A stretch of 64,000 bases of DNA from Bacillus pseudomycoides. GTDB lineage: Bacteria > Bacillota > Bacilli > Bacillales > Bacillaceae_G. Under the pieces are notes generated by a model. It was not told where the DNA came from and did no database searches. It saw nothing but the letters and a program-made list of their open reading frames with translations. Each line of letters starts with the position of its first letter. The stretch's first letter is position 1. The stretch spans positions 1 through 64,000 of the forward strand of contig NZ_NUQE01000005.1 of NCBI RefSeq assembly GCF_002582035.1, given 5' to 3'. A program made the translations under genes and the position numbers. This document shows positions 58,301 to 64,000 of this stretch, piece after piece.

Positions 58301-59293
58301 AACACTGGTTTAATTAAGAAAAAACAGGTGATTCAATTAATTAAAGGTGGAAGTTTTGAGTCATTTGGAGACAGAAAAGAAATCATGAGGAAGTTTATTG
58401 AAAGGATTGTTGAACCTAAAAATAAGCTAACAATGGCAAACTTTAAAACACTCATTGAATATGAGTTAGTCCCTGAAAAGTTCAGCTTAAATGTGAGGTT
58501 TCTTAGATATAAAGACTATATTTCAAAAAAAGTATTTAAAACAGTTGAAAAGCCAAAAGATAAATTGCTCTTATTAGATGACATAGCTACACAATTCTTT
58601 AATGAGCATTTCTCAGAGGATTGTATTGTTGAATTACATAATGGAAAGCTAGTTATTTCAGAGAAAAAGTTTAAAAAAGAATACGATAAAAAGATGGAGA
58701 TTATTAAAGAATGGATATCTAAAGAGGAAATTCTTCAGTCTCTAAATGAAAAATTAATTGAAGTAGAGTGGGAAAATCAATGTGTAGGGTCATTGAGTAA
58801 ATGGGAAATGGATGCACTTTCTTATTATTATAACGAACATGAGTTGTCACACCTTGATAAAGAGAAGTATGGAGTTGTTAATTTCTTTGAGCAGCCAGAA
58901 GAACCAATAAAGGGTCGTCCTTATACTTGGAGAGGGAGACAAATGTATGAGTATGAGACATACAGAATCGCTGGAACAGTATTAGACAAAAATAAAAATA
59001 AACATACTGTAACAGTATTAACAGATGATGGCGTTGTAAATGTAAAATTCTATAGTGGACAGTTCTCATTTTACAATAAGCAGATTTCAAGAAAAGCTGG
59101 CGACAAAAAAGAAGTTCTTGAAAAGTCGTGGTTTACACGAGGACAGAAGTTATTATTAACAGGCTTCAGAAGAGGTAACAACTTTATACCTAAGACATAC
59201 AAGAATAGTATTTATCAACATTCATTGTGCTTAATTGAAGATATAGACGAGAATGGAAATTTACGTCTTGTAACAGACAGAGTAAGAGAATAG
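55355..59293 (+). CDS. yorL: DNA polymerase III alpha subunit (DnaE type)
   Basis: A 1312-aa C-family replicative polymerase. The PHP domain opens with IGCHNHTDRGS (residues 4-14) and AITDHES (~41-47). The catalytic palm has RPDLPDVDIDTEG near 466-478, with the two essential aspartates. A C-terminal OB-fold region (~1210-1300) carries TVLTDDGVVNVKFY. A 3'-5' exonuclease domain like that of PolC is absent. Size and neighbours match SPbeta YorL (1305 aa as I recall). TTG 55355 follows AAAGGGGTGAT. It copies the element's genome independently of host DnaE/PolC. Confidence 0.92.
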   Translation: MCLIGCHNHTDRGSNIRLLDTTNTVSSLLETAVNLGYKGLAITDHESLSSHLNAIREVRKMKDKMKMSEDFKLILGNEIYLVDSLESVKDNYKSGVTKFPHFLLLAKDEIGHEQLRILSSKAWGSSFYTGTMERVPTTKEDLKEVVEKNPGHLIASSACLGSEVNIELLAIKECEEQGDSEGIVYHRNKLNEFILWCIDVFGKSNFFIELQPALSEEQIYCNHKLIDIADHYGLKRIVTTDTHFLRPEDRQIHKAFLNSKDGDREVDDFYEACFLHTEDEIYKRMVGIDKEIIADALKNTLLIGEMISDYTIEHEPIIPKMELPNFELKHLFKPAYEQYEYISKIAHSEDEQDRYLLKLLEDGFLEKLHKPELSKEEFHEILSRLNDELGELWEISISLNQTMPSYYISVREIINLIWDDECGGNSLVGAARGSAAGFLIDYLLDITQINPLPYKLPHWRHIHKSRPDLPDVDIDTEGAKREQILRALKNKFGEHRVLQIATFGTEGSKSALQTACRGLGIDNDIAQFLSGMIPFERGSNWSLSDCLFGNEEKERKPIKEFIREIEQYPNLKETALKIEGLVNKRSSHAAGIVLFNEHYNKSSAMMKTPKGVAITQFDMGDVEAMGNVKMDLLTIEALDKIRVTLDQLLENNEIEWQGSLKATYNKYLHPDVIEYEDKNLWDMVGQGEIMDLFQFSTEVGHGAAVKVKPQNLLEAAVTNSLMRLMAEGEEQPVDTYVRYKNDINLWYQEMKEHGLTDDEIAVMERHLKDIYGVADTQEVVMQMVMDKNISNFDIKESNFLRKGIAKKKANVLKEVQDLFFKKGREAGTSENLLKYVWNVQIKRQLGYSFSLLHTLAYSVIALQELNLNYRYNPLYWNTACLTVNSGGIEDEENSSDEEDKDKKKRSTNYGKVASAIGTIRQRGIKIDLPDINKAGFGFTPDIKNNSIIFGTKGMNGIGDDVVHLIIENRPYSSFNDFIERMFNTGLIKKKQVIQLIKGGSFESFGDRKEIMRKFIERIVEPKNKLTMANFKTLIEYELVPEKFSLNVRFLRYKDYISKKVFKTVEKPKDKLLLLDDIATQFFNEHFSEDCIVELHNGKLVISEKKFKKEYDKKMEIIKEWISKEEILQSLNEKLIEVEWENQCVGSLSKWEMDALSYYYNEHELSHLDKEKYGVVNFFEQPEEPIKGRPYTWRGRQMYEYETYRIAGTVLDKNKNKHTVTVLTDDGVVNVKFYSGQFSFYNKQISRKAGDKKEVLEKSWFTRGQKLLLTGFRRGNNFIPKTYKNSIYQHSLCLIEDIDENGNLRLVTDRVRE

Positions 59294-59339
59294 TAATTTA
59301 ACATAAAAGACAGAGTTTACAGGAAAGGGGGGACAATTA

Positions 59340-59720
59340 ATGAAAGTATATCCAAATTCGTATTATATGACTGTTCATGAAAACATAAAGGATAAAAACG
59401 GTGAACAATCTGTATATACTAGGTTATTTGGTTGTGACGGTTATTTTACATGTCATATACGTGAATATTATGGGGGCATTTCTAAAAAAGAGCTTCAAGA
59501 TGAAGTAGAAAAAATACTTAAAAGACAACTTCACAATCTTGAAGAATTCACAGTCACCGAAACTAAGTATGGGTGGAAATATGAGATGTTTGTTAAATGG
59601 TTAAATGATGGATTTGATTATGAAGTAGTCGAAGAAGGTCAACATACTGATCATGAAGTTTATACGGTGGATATTTCGTATATTGATGAGGTAACGGATG
59701 TCTTTGCGACATTAAAGTAA
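59340..59720 (+). CDS. Hypothetical protein, 126 aa
   Basis: Follows AAAGGGGGG. Alpha/beta with aromatic beta strands (GDGYFTCHIREY-type segment and YEMFVKWLNDGFDYEVVEEG). No family is recognised. Downstream of the polymerase. Confidence 0.66.
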   Translation: MKVYPNSYYMTVHENIKDKNGEQSVYTRLFGCDGYFTCHIREYYGGISKKELQDEVEKILKRQLHNLEEFTVTETKYGWKYEMFVKWLNDGFDYEVVEEGQHTDHEVYTVDISYIDEVTDVFATLK

Positions 59721-59752
59721 AATTGAAATTATACCTAGAAAGGAAGAATACA

Positions 59753-60259
59753 ATGCTGATAATTTTAGAAGGAAATGAATGTTGTTATAAGACAACGATT
59801 GCTGAGAAATTAAGTAAAGAACTAGGGATGAATGTAGTTAAAGGTTCTTCATTTGAATTATCACAATGCTCTAATGAAGAATTGTTTGATCATTTTAAAG
59901 CAGTTGCTCAAATAGACAATACTATCATTGATCGCTTTATTTATAGCAATGAAGTGTATGCAAGTCTCTATGATGATTACGCTATTTTAACGAATGGACA
60001 AAGAAAAGACATTGAAAATTTAATTAGAGATAAAGCAATCCTGTTTTATCTCTATGCTAGTGATAAAATGATTAAAAAAAGAATTGAAGAAAGGGGAGAT
60101 GATTACGTAGACACCTCTATGGTAAGTAAAATAAATGATAAATTTAATAATTCGATTTCAAAGTCTGGCTTACGTGTAATACCATATAGCACTGAATTAT
60201 TTAATAGTAATGAAATCGTGAGGATTATGGTTAATGACGTCAAAAGATATAGTAAGTAA
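59753..60259 (+). CDS. Deoxynucleotide kinase-like protein
   Basis: A 168-aa P-loop kinase of the thymidylate/deoxynucleoside kinase group. LIILEGNECCYKTTIAEKLS (residues 2-21) is the P-loop, but the usual GKT is YKT. DNTIIDRFIYSNEVYA (~57-72) is the DR(Y/F) substrate motif, and a basic lid (MIKKRIEERGDD, ~104-115) follows. It would phosphorylate a deoxynucleotide for replication. ATG 59753 follows AAAGGAAG. The altered P-loop may lower activity or mark a special subfamily. Confidence 0.72.
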   Translation: MLIILEGNECCYKTTIAEKLSKELGMNVVKGSSFELSQCSNEELFDHFKAVAQIDNTIIDRFIYSNEVYASLYDDYAILTNGQRKDIENLIRDKAILFYLYASDKMIKKRIEERGDDYVDTSMVSKINDKFNNSISKSGLRVIPYSTELFNSNEIVRIMVNDVKRYSK

Positions 60260-60455
60260 CGTAGAATCACTGCTAAATAAACTAGGAGATTTAACTGACA
60301 AACAACTTCTCCTAGTTTTCTGGCAGCAGATTGATAATGTAAAAATGGATAAAGAGGCAATATCAACAAAGGATTTTCTTCAATTAGCAACAAATCCAAG
60401 TGTAATATTAGATGCTCGAAAATTAGTTGAAATCATGAGGGAGGAATGTCTATGA
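60234..60455 (+). CDS. Hypothetical protein, 73 aa
   Basis: Overlaps the kinase gene by 26 bases and the next gene by four, so it is translationally coupled. Helical (NVESLLNKLGDLTDKQLLLV). No family is recognised. Confidence 0.65.
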   Translation: MTSKDIVSNVESLLNKLGDLTDKQLLLVFWQQIDNVKMDKEAISTKDFLQLATNPSVILDARKLVEIMREECL

Positions 60456-61036
60456 ACAAAAGTTTCTTTGAATCATTAAAAGATTATTTATTGGCTGAAA
60501 GGAAGGATGAGCTATACGAATACATAGGACATTATGAAACACTGTTGCAGGATAAAGAAGGGCTACAACCATTAATTGATGATTGCGAAAAGTATTTCTT
60601 TGAAATTAGACATGATGAAGATGACAGTGACGGATACACAAATGGTAAATTCATTGTCTACCTGCATGATGAATACAATCCAGAAAACTTTGGATTGAGC
60701 AATCAGTTGAATTATCATTATGAAATATCTCTAAAATATGATGAACGCTATTGGAGATATTGTGACTGTACTCCTGATATGAAAGGATACAATGAGGCTG
60801 CAAGATGCTGTGGTGAGGGATGTGATTGGGTAGCTCCGTCTTTTGAATTGGAGAAAATAGAAACAATACATAATTCAAGTTTCAATGGTGAGCAAAGAGA
60901 TTTGTGGGAGTTAGAAAAGAAATGGGATACATATTTAATAGATCATAAAGATAAAGAAAAACAACTAAAACTGAAAAGAATTGAAGAACAACTAAAGTAT
61001 TATGAAGAAGAAAAACAAAGGTTATTAAATAGTTAA
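60452..61036 (+). CDS. Hypothetical protein with Cys cluster, 194 aa
   Basis: ATG 60452 follows GGGAGGA. Residues ~105-130 hold YCDCTPDMKGYNEAARCCGE, then GCDW, a possible metal-binding loop. A coiled coil ends the protein (LKRIEEQLKYYEEEKQRL). Function unknown; coupled to the kinase gene cluster. Confidence 0.66.
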   Translation: MNKSFFESLKDYLLAERKDELYEYIGHYETLLQDKEGLQPLIDDCEKYFFEIRHDEDDSDGYTNGKFIVYLHDEYNPENFGLSNQLNYHYEISLKYDERYWRYCDCTPDMKGYNEAARCCGEGCDWVAPSFELEKIETIHNSSFNGEQRDLWELEKKWDTYLIDHKDKEKQLKLKRIEEQLKYYEEEKQRLLNS

Positions 61037-61072
61037 TACATAAAATAAATTATAAAAAAGGAGTGTGTTAAT

Positions 61073-61370
61073 ATGAAAAATTTCAAATTTAATGTTGGTG
61101 ATGAAGTGAATCTTAAAAAAAACTGGAGTACGTGGAACTATTAAACAACGAAAATACGAGTACGTTGAATCTAAGCAAAATACAACAGAGGAGATAAAGT
61201 ATTTTGTACATACGGGCGGGTATACAACTTTATGGTACAAAGAAGATGAATTAAGAGGACTGCTTGAAGTGTCACCAGAAACGGAAGAAGGAATTAAAAA
61301 GATGATGATCAATATTAACTTAAAAGAACGTAATTTCGATATGGTTAAGAATTGGAGCGAGTCTAAATGA
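61073..61370 (+). pseudogene. Small gene interrupted at an A8 tract
   Basis: ATG 61073 (after AAAGGAGTG) encodes FKFNVGDEVNLKK and then leaves frame at eight A residues (61115-61122), stopping at 61142. With seven A's the protein runs on for about 98 aa (VRGTIKQRKYEYVESK; GGYTTLWYKEDELRG) to TGA 61368. VGDEVNLKKTGVRGTI is a natural KOW/SH3-like opening. It may be a sequencing indel, a disabled gene, or transcriptional slippage on the A tract. The next ATG overlaps its intended stop, arguing the full frame was recently used. Confidence 0.6.
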
Positions 61371-61540
61371 TAGCAAAAGATCAGTTGCAAAAGAGTGCTG
61401 AAATTTTAGAAGAATTGATTGAAAATGAAGTTAAAGGAAAGCCAAGATTAACGTGGGAAGAGTTTATGGCATTGAATAGTATTTTGTTTCATTTACAAGC
61501 AAAGGGAGAGTATATATTACCGGAAAAGTATAAAAAGTGA
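61367..61540 (+). CDS. Hypothetical protein, 57 aa
   Basis: ATG 61367 overlaps the stop of the frameshifted gene (ATGA). Helical (QLQKSAEILEELIENEVKGK; FMALNSILFHLQAKGEYI). Translation probably depends on coupling, so the upstream frameshift may reduce it. Confidence 0.63.
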   Translation: MIAKDQLQKSAEILEELIENEVKGKPRLTWEEFMALNSILFHLQAKGEYILPEKYKK

Positions 61541-61602
61541 TTCACTATAAAAGTAAGTTTTTACATAGAGTAAAATATCTGTTTTAATGAAAGGGTGAGT
61601 CA

Positions 61603-61788
61603 ATGGATGATTACATTGTAAAAGAACTAAATGATCTTGTTGATTCAGTTAAAGAACAAATCTACGAAATATCAGATAAACTGGAAGCTGACGATATGCC
61701 TTATTTCATATGGAAGCAATATGAAGAAAATTTTAATAAGTTAATTGAAACTGTCCATCAATTAGAGAACATAGTAAAATATTTATAA
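61603..61788 (+). CDS. Coiled-coil small protein, 61 aa
   Basis: Follows AAAGGGTGAG. Leucine/isoleucine heptads over almost the whole length (VKELNDLVDSVKEQIYEISD). Unknown function. Confidence 0.63.
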   Translation: MDDYIVKELNDLVDSVKEQIYEISDKLEADDMPYFIWKQYEENFNKLIETVHQLENIVKYL

Positions 61789-61805
61789 AAAATAGAAAAT
61801 AAGCA

Positions 61806-61834
61806 TTTACATAAATAAAATAATTATTTATAAT
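61806..61834 (+). promoter_or_regulatory. Promoter with perfect operator in its spacer
   Basis: TTTACA (61806-61811), 17 bp, TATAAT (61829-61834). The operator 61811-61831 has perfect 8-bp arms, the best copy in the window with the one at 43490. Confidence 0.85.
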
Positions 61835-61845
61835 ATAAACAAGAG

Positions 61846-61879
61846 TTAAAGAGTAGGGCATGAAAAACCTACTCTTTAA
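61846..61879 (+). other. 5' leader hairpin
   Basis: TTAAAGAGTAGG (61846-61857) and CCTACTCTTTAA (61868-61879) are perfect complements at the start of the transcript from the 61806 promoter, without a T-run. Likely a 5' stabilising or regulatory mRNA hairpin. Confidence 0.65.
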
Positions 61880-61906
61880 TCATATAAGTAAGGGAGGAGG
61901 ATAACA

Positions 61907-62164
61907 GTGAAATTCTTGCTAGAAGATTTAAAGGAAAGTATTGCTTGGGGAGAACACTGGATTGAGAAAGACTTGTATCATATTAAAACAGGCAAATGGG
62001 AACAAGAAGGAAAACGAGAATATCGAGACATTATCTTTAAACATAAAGGGAAGTATTATACATACGTTCAATGTAGAGAATTAGATGGGGAATATATAAA
62101 TGTCTATGATACTGATGAAAATGGTTACATAAAGTGTGAAGAGTACGAAAATGTAGTTTTATAA
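61907..62164 (+). CDS. Hypothetical protein, 85 aa
   Basis: GTG 61907 follows GGGAGGAGG. Aromatic, charged (WGEHWIEKDLYHIKTGKWEQ), beta-rich end. First gene after the operator promoter at 61806. No family is recognised. Confidence 0.66.
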   Translation: MKFLLEDLKESIAWGEHWIEKDLYHIKTGKWEQEGKREYRDIIFKHKGKYYTYVQCRELDGEYINVYDTDENGYIKCEEYENVVL

Positions 62165-62183
62165 ATAAGATTATAAATAATAT

Positions 62184-62840
62184 ATGGGGGGTAATTTAGA
62201 AAAAGTGGAAATAAAAAATTGTTCAATTTGTAATAAGGAAAAAGAATTAAGTGAATTTTACAGTCAACATAAACAGTCTAAAACAAGAGGAAATTACACT
62301 TATTATCAACCCTATTGTAAAGAGTGCGCAAGTAGAAAGAGTCAAACTTGGAATGTCAATCATAGAGAAAGAGCAAGAGAAATTGTTGCTAAAGTTGAAA
62401 ATTCACCAGAAGGAAGAATTAAGAAAAGAAACAGAAATAAGTTATACAAGGATCAACGTAAGCAATGGTTGCAGAATAATCCTGATAAAGTAAAAGAATA
62501 TCATCAAAAATACAAAGATAAAATGTTTGAAATTACAAATAATCAATGGACTGCATGTAAAGATTATTTTAACCATTCTTGCGCGTATTGTGGAATGACA
62601 GAAATAGAAGCGCAAGAGAAATTCAATAAAGGTTTACATAAAGAACATGCAACTAATAATGGTGATAATGATTTATCAAATTGTGTTACTGCATGTACAG
62701 GTTGTAATTCAAGTAAACATAAGAATGATTATACAGAATGGTATATATCGGATAATACCATATATGATGAGGAAAGGATGAAAAAGATAGACAAATGGTT
62801 AAAAGAGGATTATAAGAAATTTATAGATATGGCTCAATAA
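62184..62840 (+). CDS. HNH endonuclease
   Basis: A 218-aa protein with an N-terminal zinc site (CSICNKEKELSEFY, then YCKECASRKS) and a C-terminal HNH nuclease: CAYCGMT near residues 134-140, LHKEHATNNGDNDLSNCVTA near 152-171 and CTGCNSSKH near 172-180. This is a typical free-standing phage HNH enzyme, probably a homing endonuclease. The start is uncertain: ATG 62184 has no site upstream; GTG 62205 lies 12 bases after GGGGGGT and keeps all motifs. Weak expression signals fit a recent insertion. Confidence 0.85.
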   Translation: MGGNLEKVEIKNCSICNKEKELSEFYSQHKQSKTRGNYTYYQPYCKECASRKSQTWNVNHRERAREIVAKVENSPEGRIKKRNRNKLYKDQRKQWLQNNPDKVKEYHQKYKDKMFEITNNQWTACKDYFNHSCAYCGMTEIEAQEKFNKGLHKEHATNNGDNDLSNCVTACTGCNSSKHKNDYTEWYISDNTIYDEERMKKIDKWLKEDYKKFIDMAQ

Positions 62841-62873
62841 ATCTAGAATTTCACTGAGAAGTGAGGAATTGAC

Positions 62874-63047
62874 TTGGCATCTAAAAAGAAAAGAGAAATG
62901 TGGAAAATAGCAAAAGAACGAGGATGTAAATGTGAGAATGATTACTACTGGTTTCAGCTTCGAGATGGAACTGTCGGTTGTAATGAATGTATTTCTTTAA
63001 TGATAACTGACACTGAGTATAAGGACATGAATCGTGAAAGAGAATAA
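62874..63047 (+). CDS. Four-cysteine small protein, 57 aa
   Basis: TTG 62874 is seven bases after GTGAGG. CKC (residues 18-20) and CNEC (36-39) may bind zinc; the N-terminus is basic (SKKKREMWKIAKERG). Unknown function. Confidence 0.64.
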   Translation: MASKKKREMWKIAKERGCKCENDYYWFQLRDGTVGCNECISLMITDTEYKDMNRERE

Positions 63048-63097
63048 AATTTATGTTTTACATAAAATAATTAATTATAAAAACGAGGTGATTACGA

Positions 63098-63724
63098 GTG
63101 ATAAAAGCACTCACCATGCTAGGAGTTCTAACAGCTCCGATCTCTGCACCAAATGAAGTTGTAATTCAATCAACACATATGAACGTGTTAGAGAATGATG
63201 CTATACATACATTCAATGTAAATGGAGAAACAAAAACTATTAAAGCTGTACCAGCAAATAGACAAGAACAAGTTGAGTCATTTCAAAAAGCAACTCAAGA
63301 GTATGAAGAACGATTAAAACGTGAAGAGGAACAGAGGCGACTTGAAGAAGAAGCTAGAAAAAAGGCTGAACAGGAAGAAAGAGAAAGAATTCAACGAGAA
63401 GCTGAGTCATGGCATGATGGAGTATTCACCGCTTATTATCCGGCAAACAATAGAATGGAAGGCGGAAGTATTACAGCAACAGGATATAACTTGAATAATG
63501 GAATTTATTATCAAGGTTATAGAGTAATAGCAGCAGACCCAAGCATTAAGTTGTATTCAATCGTTGAAATCAAGATTGGTGATGAAGTGACATCTTGCAT
63601 TGTACTTGATCGTGGAGGAAGAATAAAAGGTAATCTGTTTGATGTAGCACATGAAGATGGAGATTCAAGTAATGAGTTTGGAAGGAAGTATGGAAAATAC
63701 AGAGTCGTAAGAGAGGGGAAATAA
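63098..63724 (+). CDS. 3D-domain protein, SPbeta YorM-like
   Basis: A 208-aa protein. A short hydrophobic start (ALTMLGVLTAP) may be a signal peptide or anchor. Residues ~60-105 are a charged coiled coil. The C-terminal 3D domain follows: FTAYYPANNRMEGG, VIAADPSIKLYS and VLDRGGRIKGNLFDVAHEDG, with the three aspartates in AADP, LDRG and FDVA. 3D domains resemble lytic transglycosylases that cleave peptidoglycan. SPbeta YorM has this domain and lies downstream of YorL, as here. It may remodel the wall for DNA entry or exit. GTG 63098 follows GAGGTGA. Confidence 0.78.
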   Translation: MIKALTMLGVLTAPISAPNEVVIQSTHMNVLENDAIHTFNVNGETKTIKAVPANRQEQVESFQKATQEYEERLKREEEQRRLEEEARKKAEQEERERIQREAESWHDGVFTAYYPANNRMEGGSITATGYNLNNGIYYQGYRVIAADPSIKLYSIVEIKIGDEVTSCIVLDRGGRIKGNLFDVAHEDGDSSNEFGRKYGKYRVVREGK

Positions 63725-63726
63725 AG

Positions 63727-63975
63727 ATGACGAAAGAGCAAGAATTGATTAATCAAGTGTTACAAGTTAAGAAAAATTGTGAATTGAATACATTTACACT
63801 TAATTCACAGCCACAATCTTTTATGACAAATATTAAGTTGCATGAATTTGCTACGAATTTTGATCTGCAATTTGTCGAGCAAGAGTTAGGTAAAAATGAT
63901 ATTAAGGTAGAGTTTGAGATTCCAGATTACAACGATGTTGAGCTTACTTTTACGTGGAATGGTAACAATGACTGA
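63727..63975 (+). CDS. Hypothetical protein, 82 aa
   Basis: Starts two bases after the 3D-domain gene stop, with GAGGGG in that gene's last codons. A helical first half and beta second half (VEFEIPDYNDVELTFTWNG). Unknown function. Confidence 0.63.
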   Translation: MTKEQELINQVLQVKKNCELNTFTLNSQPQSFMTNIKLHEFATNFDLQFVEQELGKNDIKVEFEIPDYNDVELTFTWNGNND

Positions 63976-64000
63976 GATTAAAGTGTCCACAGAAACATTG
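63968..64000 (+). CDS. Truncated gene start at window end
   Basis: ATG 63968 overlaps the previous stop by eight bases and reads MTEIKVSTETL to the window edge. The short overlap suggests a coupled gene, but too little is present for a call. Confidence 0.45.
   Translation, partial: MTEIKVSTETL

Noticed and set aside
62251-62493. 80-aa plus-strand frame inside the HNH gene
   Set aside because: The HNH motifs fix the correct frame; this one has no motif or site.

Overview
The window is AT-rich, almost wholly plus-strand coding DNA of a Firmicute mobile element. Strong GGAGG-type ribosome binding sites, frequent TTG and GTG starts, an arbitrium-type signalling pair and a sporulation-type protein (YyaC) point to Bacillus, most likely the B. 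cereus/thuringiensis group. The best reading is a large temperate SPbeta-like phage carrying a plasmid-type maintenance block (a phage-plasmid). Family assignments come from motifs, gene order and lengths I remember; no database was searched.

Layout. (1) 1-16.0 kb, replicon-like block: small HTH protein, RecD-like helicase, a ~970-bp non-coding region with an extreme GC-skew reversal (candidate origin), a Rep-like protein, a secreted repeat protein, a large plasmid/phage-type protein, a 1007-aa adenine methyltransferase-helicase fusion, a second Rep-like protein and small ORFs. (2) 16.0-21.1 kb, partition and transfer-like block: minus-strand XRE repressor, a centromere-like array of 11-bp-phased repeats, an actin-like ParM/AlfA ATPase, its small RHH partner, a minus-strand 29-aa hydrophobic peptide, and a coupled operon with a pilin-like membrane protein and an FtsK/VirD4-type ATPase. 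(3) 21.3-34.4 kb, lysogeny-control block: aimR-aimP, many small proteins, an XRE regulator, a free-standing homing endonuclease, then a tyrosine recombinase, a DGQHR protein and a degenerate recombinase-like protein. The last three match SPbeta yopP-yopQ-yopR (MrpR) in order and length. (4) 34.7-48.3 kb, accessory block: minus-strand XRE gene, YyaC homologue, SEFIR defence protein, metallophosphoesterase and about 25 small ORFs. (5) 48.3-64 kb, SPbeta YorF-YorM-like replication block: SSB-like protein, Sak4-like ATPase, zinc-finger protein, replicative helicase, primase, RecJ (needs a +1 frameshift at CCC TGA), DNA polymerase III alpha, nucleotide kinase, HNH endonuclease and a 3D-domain protein.

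Control. A 21-bp inverted repeat, ATAAATAA-N5-TTATTTAT, occurs about 14 times and overlaps promoters in a few fixed spacings relative to the -10 box. Five promoters hold it exactly in the 17-bp spacer between TTTACA/TTGACA and TATAAT/TATACT. I infer that these are operators for a global lysogeny repressor, most plausibly the MrpR-like protein at 33441, and that they couple the replication, accessory and maintenance genes to the arbitrium switch. Many small-gene junctions carry a related short AT-rich spacer just before the ribosome binding site.

Four genes contain single-base frame disruptions (recJ and three small ORFs). The recJ site has the form of a programmed +1 frameshift; the others could be decay, transcriptional slippage or sequencing error. 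No tRNA, rRNA, CRISPR array, transposase or phage structural gene was found.
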